In this document: one piece after another, positions 57,601 through 64,000 of the stretch | How the letters are laid out: each line of letters starts with the position of its first letter | How positions within the stretch are numbered: the first letter of the stretch is position 1 | From: Escallonia rubra | Taxonomy: Eukaryota > Streptophyta > Magnoliopsida > Escalloniales > Escalloniaceae | Assembly: GCA_033065855.1 (NCBI GenBank) | Contig: JAVXUO010002279.1 | Span: forward strand, 62,001 to 126,000 | Length of the DNA: 64,000 bases | Reading direction: 5' to 3' | Notes under the pieces: model-generated | What the model saw: the letters and a program-made list of their open reading frames with translations, nothing else | The model's database searches: none | What the model was told of the DNA's origin: nothing | Translations under genes and position numbers: made by a program

Positions 57601-57714
57601 TTTTTTGGTAGCAGCAACTTAAGACTTCGAATCTATTTGAAATCATTTCCTTTTGATTTTCTGCTTCTAAAAAAAATAAAAACAAAAACCATTTTAGTTT
57701 TTTTTTTTCAAAAA

Positions 57715-58010
57715 TAAACGGTTGTTTGATTACCCAATTTTTATTTTGAGTTTTTTCTTTAGGGTGTTTGATTACCCAGATTTTATTTTGAACTTTTCCT
57801 TTGATGGTGGTTGCGGTGGGGGTGGTGGGGAGTGGGTGTGGCAGTGGCCGACGACCAGGGGTAGTGGCGGTCTCAAAACAAAAACTAAAATTAGAAACTT
57901 AAAAATTGGAGTTTTATAAAATAGTCCTGTTTCTCACATTTGTTTTCACAATTGAAGGGAAAAAAAATGAAAACTGGGTGTCAAACGTGTTTTTTCCTAT
58001 AATTTATAAA
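57715..58010. mobile_element. Possible foldback MITE
   Basis: Left end TTGTTTGATTACCCAATTTT (partly repeated at 57768) and right end AAAACTGGGTGTCAAACGTG are inverted relatives. The interior is GT-rich. No target duplication could be fixed. Confidence 0.4.
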
Positions 58011-58224
58011 ACTGAAAAAAAAAAAATTGAAACCAATCTGTTTCAAACCGTGCCTTTCTAACAACGACTTTTCCATTTTTGTGGAAGAGAGTTCGCAACT
58101 TCTTTTCCATTTTTGTGGCTGTCATGGCACCAGTACCTCGCCACCTGCCAATAATTGAAGCACTTGACTAATTTGCTTGGCCAGAACCCATCTTCATGGT
58201 TGCCGACATTGACGATAAGAACGT

Positions 58225-58505
58225 ATTAGGAGGTGATATTTTGACGGTGGTCCCCGACTTGACTTGACTTGACTTGGTGCAGGGAAAAAGGTGCGTCATT
58301 TTGTTGTTTGCTATTCAAAAGAGATGATATTTTGGCAGTTGTCCCCCGACTTGACTTGGTGCAGGGAAAAAGGTGTGTCATTTTGTTGTTTGCTATTCAA
58401 AAGAGGTGATATTTTGTCGGTGGTCCCTGCCTTGACTTGAATTGACTTGAGTTGGTGCAGGGAAGAAGGTGCTTGATTTTGTCGTTTGCGATTCAAAGTT
58501 TTGTT
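58225..58505. repeat. Tandem repeat, about 95 bp x 3
   Basis: Three units with GTGATATTTTG, CGACTTGACTTGACTTG (variable number), GGTGCAGGGAAAAAGGTG and TGTTTGCTATTCAAAAG. Units differ mainly in the number of ACTTG pentamers. Confidence 0.85.
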
Positions 58506-58509
58506 GAAA

Positions 58510-58930
58510 AAATTAATTAATGCATTGGGAACACATGCTTTAGAGTGAGTTTTCTGTAATAGTACATGAGTTCCGTCGCCATAATTCCTAAAGACCATGT
58601 ACTAAGGCCCGTATATTTACGATATTTATTTTTTATTTTTTGAAATGATGATAAAAGAAAATTAGGTATTTTTATCAAAAATTTTTTTATTTTGGATAAA
58701 ATTACTGAAATAGTGACAAAAAACTGAAAACACCTCCGAAGTGTTTTTAACTTTTTTCACCCAAAATTAACCCAATATAAGAAAAACGGTTAAATTTTTT
58801 TTGGTGAAAATAATAAAAGTACAAGAACGTATTTTCAAACTGAATATGAAAATCATTAAAATAAAAACAGAAAATGAATATTGTAAAAGTCCCTTAAAGT
58901 TCTTTTGTAAGAGGTACTCATATATTAAAA
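58510..58930. other. Unassigned AT-rich sequence
   Basis: No gene recognised. Long A/T runs. Confidence 0.3.
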
Positions 58931-60197
58931 ACAGAAAATGACTGATTGAAACCAATTTCCTCTTCATTGCTTTAAGCTTCTTCAGGGAACCAACGTGGTT
59001 GCCCACTCATCTGCCTTTATGGCATGAGCTGTTGTCCGAACTTCCTATTCCTACCTTTATTCTCCTTTAATTTTGGGTGTCCGAAACACATCTCCTATTC
59101 GTTGCTTTAAGCTTTTCAAAAGTACGTTGTTTGTTTCCACACATTTTCCATGAAGATGGGTTAAAAGTAAAGGGGACGCCTCTTTACTCCCATCGTCGGT
59201 TCTCGTCTTTTCCAAGTGCTGATATTTTCAAACATAGCCAGCCTGATATTTTCCATGAAGAAGACACCGGGCTATGTGATAAGGGAGCCATGAAGATAGC
59301 AGGTAAGAAGAAGACTAGTCGCTACAGAGATTGAAGTGACAGGTCGTAGAGCAGGGCCTGCATTGTTTCACAGAAAGATGGATGCAGTGCAATAACGCTT
59401 CTCTTTTCCGGTGATATATGAGGTGGTGATGTGGCCCCGCCATGATTGTGCATATCTTAATTAGCCCTATTCACGAAACCACACAAGAGTTGATCAAGTC
59501 CCGCATTTAAGACCGACAAAAATTCGTAAAAGCAGCTCCACACACCTGCATAACCAAAGACCGTCGTTGGAGAAAATTTTCGTACCACCAAATGCACCAC
59601 CAAGCATGTAGATCACACACACACACACACACACACAGAGAGATGCAACTTCTCACTCACTAAGATCGTTAAACACAGTCTATCAGGCGAATTTGCTATT
59701 ACAGTGCTTTTGATTTTTCATCAATAAATAATGAGCTTAGCTTAAATCTTCTTCTATCTCCGATGCTAAAAGTACCTAGCTATTAACATTTCTCATCAAT
59801 GTCACATTAATCTTGTGCAAAACTTAAATGTTGCATTGCTTACATTGGCACCAATATACTCAACCACTTACTGCGTGGCAATTTTCTTGATATAGTGGCA
59901 CAAGTGGTAACGGTAATGACAAAGATGGTGGTGGCATTAATATTGATAGTGGCAATGGTAGTGCTGGCAGTGGTGTTGCAGCAGCAACAACGATGACAAT
60001 CTAGCAATGATAATGGTGGTTGTGGTGATGATGTAACGCACTTCAATGATGGTGACTGTGATGGTGATGGTGGTGTCTTGTCGTTCGATGATGACAATAG
60101 TGTAGCGGTTGTGGTGAATATCATAATAGTACAAGGGTTGTAGGTATAACAGTCCAACGGTGGTCTTAGTGACGGTAACAGTAATGGTGGCAGTGGT
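58930..60197. repeat. Right-end triplicated segment, copy 1
   Basis: Shares with 61330-62640 and, for its last part, with 63085-63447 the blocks CCAATTTCCTCTTCATTGC, GTACGTTGTTTGTTTCCACAC, GATGTGGCCCCGCCATGATT and the GTGATGGTGGTG-rich stretch 59930-60180. A (CA) microsatellite lies at 59614-59636. Minus-strand frames over the GGTGAT-rich part are low-complexity Thr/Ile-rich by-products. Confidence 0.8.
59614..59636. repeat. CA microsatellite
   Basis: About eleven CA units followed by GAGAGA. The copy at 62030 lacks it. Confidence 0.85.
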
Positions 60198-61177
60198 TAG
60201 ACCTGGCAAAAATCTATCCGGACCCGTTACCCGAACCGTACCCGGGCCAAAATATAGGGTACGGGTACATGTTTTGAATACCCGCCGAAAATAAACCCGT
60301 ACCCGAATCGACCCGTAATTTTCGGGTCGGTTGACGGGTTACCCGTTTTTCAAATGATATATAAAGAAACAAGTGTGCCCTAAGCCAGCAACCCATCACT
60401 TTCATTTTTCTACTTCACTCAGACCCTTCTCTGCCTCTGCGCCTCCGCCGTCTCCCCTTCTTCTCTGCCTCTACGCCGCTGCCGTCCCTCTCGCAAAGAT
60501 CTATCGCCTCCCATCACTTCGTCTTCCCCCTCACTGTCATGGATCTATTGAAACTTTACCCATTGTCAATCTATCATCGTTCGAGTAAGTGACTGTCGGA
60601 CCGACCACAGCGGCGCCGTTCTTCTCTCCGTCGCTGACCAGATCTGCGTTGATCGTCGCCGACCAGATCTGCGTTGTCCATCGCCACTCCATCGCCGGCC
60701 AGATCTATGTTGTCCCGATCTGAAGTTCACCGTCGCCACCCAGATCTGAAGTTTACCGTCGCCGGCCAGTTCTAAAGATCTTGAAATTTCGGCCAGTTCT
60801 TTAGATCTTGAATATTCTTGTATTTTATTTTGTTTATTGAAGAATCTTGATCTTCAGCCTTGTGGTGATTGTTGTGTAGTGGATCTTAATCTCTTGTGGT
60901 GATTGTTGTGTGATGGATCTTCATGGGAGATTGTTATGTGAAATTTTGAGGTTCTGTTTGTGTGACAGAAGAAACGAGAAAGGAAGAACATCTGTTAAAA
61001 AAAAATTATAAAAATTAATTTATTACCCGCGGGTAATACCCTACCCGCCAGGGTAGGGTACGGATCACAGATAATCGTACCCGAAAAAATCCGGGTATAA
61101 ATTACTCGACCCGTTTTTACCCGAATTCGATCGGAAATTACCCGTACACGCACGGGTTGAACTGTTTGCCAGGTCTA
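60198..61177. mobile_element. Non-autonomous hAT-type element, 980 bp
   Basis: Ends TAGACCTGGCAAA and TTTGCCAGGTCTA (the latter close to GTTTGCCAGGTCTA at 61165-61177). The flanks GCAGTGGT (60190-60197) and ACAGTGGT (61178-61185) form an 8-bp target duplication with one difference. The sister copy near 62575-62600 lacks the insertion. The interior has ACCCGTTACCCG-type subterminal repeats and a pyrimidine-rich part at 60400-60530, but no hAT transposase. Confidence 0.85.
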
Positions 61178-61329
61178 ACAGTGGTGGTGGCGGTAGTGGC
61201 ATTGGTGGCAATAAACTAACTCACGAAAAGCTATAAGCAACAACTAACTCACATTGTAATTAAACCATGAGCTGCTGTCGTGGACTTCTATTTCTAGCTT
61301 TATTTTCACTTTGTGTAGCGGTCATGGTG

Positions 61330-62640
61330 ACTGATTGAAACCAATTTCCTCTTCATTGCTTTAAGCTTTCCAAAAGTATGAGTGAGCCGGTGAACGACAA
61401 CTCACACTGCATTGGATTCCACGAGTAGCACCTGCCAGTAATTGAAGGACTTCACTTGACCGACTGAAACCAATTTCCTCTTCATTGCTTTAAGCTTTTT
61501 CAGGGAACCAACATGGTTGCCCACTCATCTGCCTTTATTCTCCTTTAATTTTGGGTGTCCAAAACACATCTCCTGTTGGTTGCTTTAAGTTTTCCAAAAG
61601 TACGTTGTTTGTTTCCACACATTTTCCACGAAGATGGGTTAAAAGTAAAGGAGACGCCTCTTTACTCCATTGGTATGGGGTAAGGTAAGAAGAAGACAGA
61701 AATTAGAGTGGCGGAAAGATGGATGCAGTGCAATAATGCTACTCTTTTCCAGTGATATATGAGGTGGTGATGTGGCCCCGCCATGATTGTGCAGATCTTA
61801 ATTAGCACTCTTCTTTCTCCATTGTTTACATTGACACTTGAAATCTAGTGAAATTTTATGAATTATTTGAAACTCGTGAAGCATGCACATCGTCACGAAA
61901 CCACACAAGAGTTGATCAAGTCCCGCATTTAAGACCGGCAAAAATTTGTAAAAGAAGCTCTACACACATGCATAACCAAAGATGGTCGTAGGAGAAAATT
62001 TCCATACCACCAAATGCACCGTCAAGCATGTAGCGGAGAGAGATGCGACTTCTCACTCACTAAGATTTTTAAACACAGTCTGTAAGGGAAATTTGCTATT
62101 TGCAGTGCTTTGATTTTTCATCAGTAAATAATGAACTTAACTTGAATCTTCTTCTATCTTCGATGCTAAAAGTACCTAGCTATTAACCTTTCTCCTCAAT
62201 GTCACATTAATCTTGTGCAAAACGTAAATGACGCCTTATGATTGCTTACATTGGCACCAATATGCTCAACCACTTACCACGTGGCAATTTTCTTGATAAA
62301 GTGGCACAAGTGATAATGATAATGACAAAGACGGTGGTGGCATTAATATTGATGGTGATAATGGTGGTGCTGGCAGTGGTGTTGCAGCAGCAACAACGAT
62401 GACAATCTAGCAATGATAATGGTGGTTGTGGTGATGATGTAACGCACTTCAATGATGGTGATGGTGGTGTCTTGTCGTTTGACGATGACAATAGTGTAGC
62501 GGTTGTGGTGGATATCGTAATAGTACAAGAGTTGTAGGTATAACAGTCCAACGGTGGTCTTAGTGACGGTAACAGTAATGGTGGCAATAGTGGTGGCTTC
62601 AGTGGCATTGGTGACAATAAAGGTGGTTTGCCAGCGGCGA
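61330..62640. repeat. Right-end triplicated segment, copy 2
   Basis: Collinear with copy 1 without the hAT element, and with an internal partial duplication near 61335 and 61460 (both CCAATTTCCTCTTCATTGC). Diverged by scattered substitutions. Confidence 0.8.
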
Positions 62641-63084
62641 TGCCAGTGGGTTCATTGATTCTAGAGATATAGAATTATAGAAATAATTGCTTTTAGTTCA
62701 AGTAAATCTAAATCTTATAAAATCTCATAAACAAATTCTTTCCTTCAAGTCGAGTTAGAGCAAACGTCTTTAAACATCATTCCTTTCTTTTGCAGGGAAA
62801 AAAAAGTTGTTGCTATAGCAGAGGAAAAAACGTCACAATAAGTTATTAGCAAAAAAAAACCTTTTTGATTAAAAACAAGGTCAAAAGAAACCATGGCATG
62901 AGTCACTTGGCTTGCTCGTGCCATGGCTATAATTTTTTTTTTATAATGTTTATTATAGCTTATGCTAGATAATAAACTTACTCCCATATTGAAGCAGTCA
63001 AATCTAAACTGTAACTGATCGTATGAAAGAGTACATAAACTCTGGGACTGATGGGAACCTGAAATAACATAATGATATTGGAGA
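62640..63084. other. Unassigned spacer between copies 2 and 3
   Basis: AT-rich, no gene. A minus-strand frame at 62745-62987 has no recognised motif. Confidence 0.3.
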
Positions 63085-63447
63085 TTATGGGAATCTTCTT
63101 CTATCTTCGATGCTAAAAGTACCTAGCTATTAACCTTTCTCCTCAATGTCACATTAATCTTGTGCAAAACGTAAATGACGCCTTATGATTGCTTACATTG
63201 GCACCAATATGCTCAACCACTTACCACGTGGCAATTTTCTTGATATAGTGGCACAAGTGATAATGATAATGACAAAGACGGTGGTGGCATTAATATTGAT
63301 GGTGACAATGGTGGTGCTGGCAGTGGTGTTGCAGCAGCAGCAACAACGATGACAATCTAATAATAATGGTGGTTGTGATGATGATGTAACGCACTTCAAT
63401 GATGGTGATGGTGGTGTCTTGTCGTTTGACGATGACAATAGTGTAGC
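63085..63447. repeat. Right-end triplicated segment, copy 3
   Basis: Matches 62145-62505 closely, including AATCTTGTGCAAAACGTAAATGACGCC and the GGTGAT-rich stretch. It is cut at GTGTAGC by the second hAT-type element. Confidence 0.8.
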
Positions 63448-64000
63448 TAGGGATGGCAATTTGATCCGCAACCGGTGGATATCCGCCCCGCCCCGATCCT
63501 ATAGGAGCTGGTTTTCTTGACTTTGACCGGGTTACGGGGCGGGTATGGTATATAAAATTTAAACCCGCAGCGGGTACGGGGCGTGCTTGGTATTTAGGCT
63601 AACCACCCCTCGCCCCGCCCCGCCCCGCTGTCTTATATATAATTAGTTTTTATACTAACCCTAGATCTAGGGGATCTCGATCATCCATCTTATAGTATAT
63701 ATAATGGATAAAGCCTCTCTCTTTCTCTTGGCTCTCAGTTATGCCGCCCCTTCTCTCAAACTCACTTCTCTCTCTTCATCAAGTGCTTGATGTCATAAAG
63801 AGTCGGAAAGTACATCTTGATCGAGTCAAAGAACCTGTCCGGTCCACTCTGGCAGCCGTTCCCGCCATCATTTTTTCTTCTTCTTCATGTCGAGAATTCT
63901 TCCCTAATGATTCTTTGTAGAATGGCACCATCAGGAATGGTATTAAAATGGCAGGTTTCTTCGTCTTTTCTCTTTGTATCTCCTCATAGAAGGCCAGCAA
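63448..64000. mobile_element. hAT-type element, 5' part (continues past the window)
   Basis: Starts TAGGGATGGCAATTTGATCC, the same TAGnnnTGGCAA pattern as the element at 60198, exactly where copy 3 breaks off from copies 1 and 2. GGGGCGGGTA / CCCCGCCCCG-rich subterminal repeats follow (63480-63630). The other end is outside the window, so size and target duplication are unknown. A CAF1-like fragment lies inside. Confidence 0.6.
63774..63856 (-). pseudogene. CAF1/POP2 deadenylase-like fragment
   Basis: On the minus strand about 28 codons read SGPDRFFDSIKMYFPTLYDI then KHLMK. This matches the conserved FF..I.MYFP.LYDIKHLMKFC segment of CAF1, the DEDD-family 3'-5' exonuclease subunit of the CCR4-NOT complex, which shortens mRNA poly(A) tails in the cytoplasm. 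Family similarity is lost right after KHLMK, where CAF1 proteins continue with FC and the exoribonuclease active-site region, and before SGPD. Only one exon-sized block is visible. It sits inside the hAT-type element, which suggests a captured gene fragment, though an insertion next to a decayed CAF1 copy is possible. The sequence past 64000 could hold more of it. Confidence 0.6.

Noticed and set aside
59840..60209. Minus-strand frames rich in Thr/Ile
   Set aside because: Translations of GGTGAT-type repeats, present in all three copies with different lengths. No domain.
1..64000. CRISPR array, tRNA or rRNA gene, bacterial or organellar insert
   Set aside because: No regularly spaced direct repeats with unique spacers, no tRNA cloverleaf motifs apart from the Met-tRNA primer site, and no rRNA sequence were seen. 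Gene content is plant nuclear.

Overview
This is nuclear DNA from a flowering plant, most likely a dicot. The evidence is a short TTTAGGG telomere-type array, plant-type CACTA, Copia, hAT and Stowaway elements, FAR1-type remnants and an AT-rich background. I cannot place the species. Nearly everything is transposable elements and decayed gene fragments, and I see no complete host gene. The only coding sequences that read through are transposon genes: a four-exon TNP2 transposase and a five-exon TNPA.

Layout. 1-1164 and 12686-13500 are a decayed FAR1/FHY3-like sequence split by CACTA element 1 (1165-12685, TSD TTA). 13.5-18.7 kb holds old diverged repeats and exon-like fragments. 18723-24962 is a solo LTR (X) with a second solo LTR of the same family (Y, 21027-24214) inserted in the opposite orientation. 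25493-35218 is a short Copia-type element whose 3' LTR is split by CACTA element 2 (27775-34619, TSD TAG). 25181-25492 plus 35219-39083 and 41786-about 45800 are two copies of one segmental duplication. Each carries a Stowaway MITE and a PTPMT1-like dual-specificity phosphatase pseudogene lacking its catalytic cysteine. Between them lie a Tat-type LTR remnant and unrecognised exon-like pieces. 45808-46218 is a second FAR1-like fragment. 46219-about 56400 is a third long LTR of a related type (Z), interrupted by a young minus-strand Copia element (46779-54766). 56.4-57.6 kb is related to 16 kb and carries a GGCGC-ended MITE. 58.9-64 kb is a triplicated GGTGAT-rich segment invaded by two hAT-type elements, one of which carries a CAF1-deadenylase-like fragment.

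How it fits together. Several insertions can be read against an uninterrupted paralogous copy in the same window: CACTA1 against 45966, CACTA2 against 25846, the Copia-type element against 42088 and the hAT against about 62590. This gives target-site duplications and a relative order of events. The two CACTA elements look complementary. Element 1 keeps an open TNP2 but a TNPA with two stops and a frameshift. Element 2 lost most of TNP2 but keeps an uninterrupted TNPA. The most unusual structures are this split pair, the G-box-like palindrome arrays inside the CACTAs, a 51-bp flanking duplication with an end-truncated LTR around the young Copia element, and a CAGTCGACTG palindrome array in its LTRs decaying only at CG/CHG sites.
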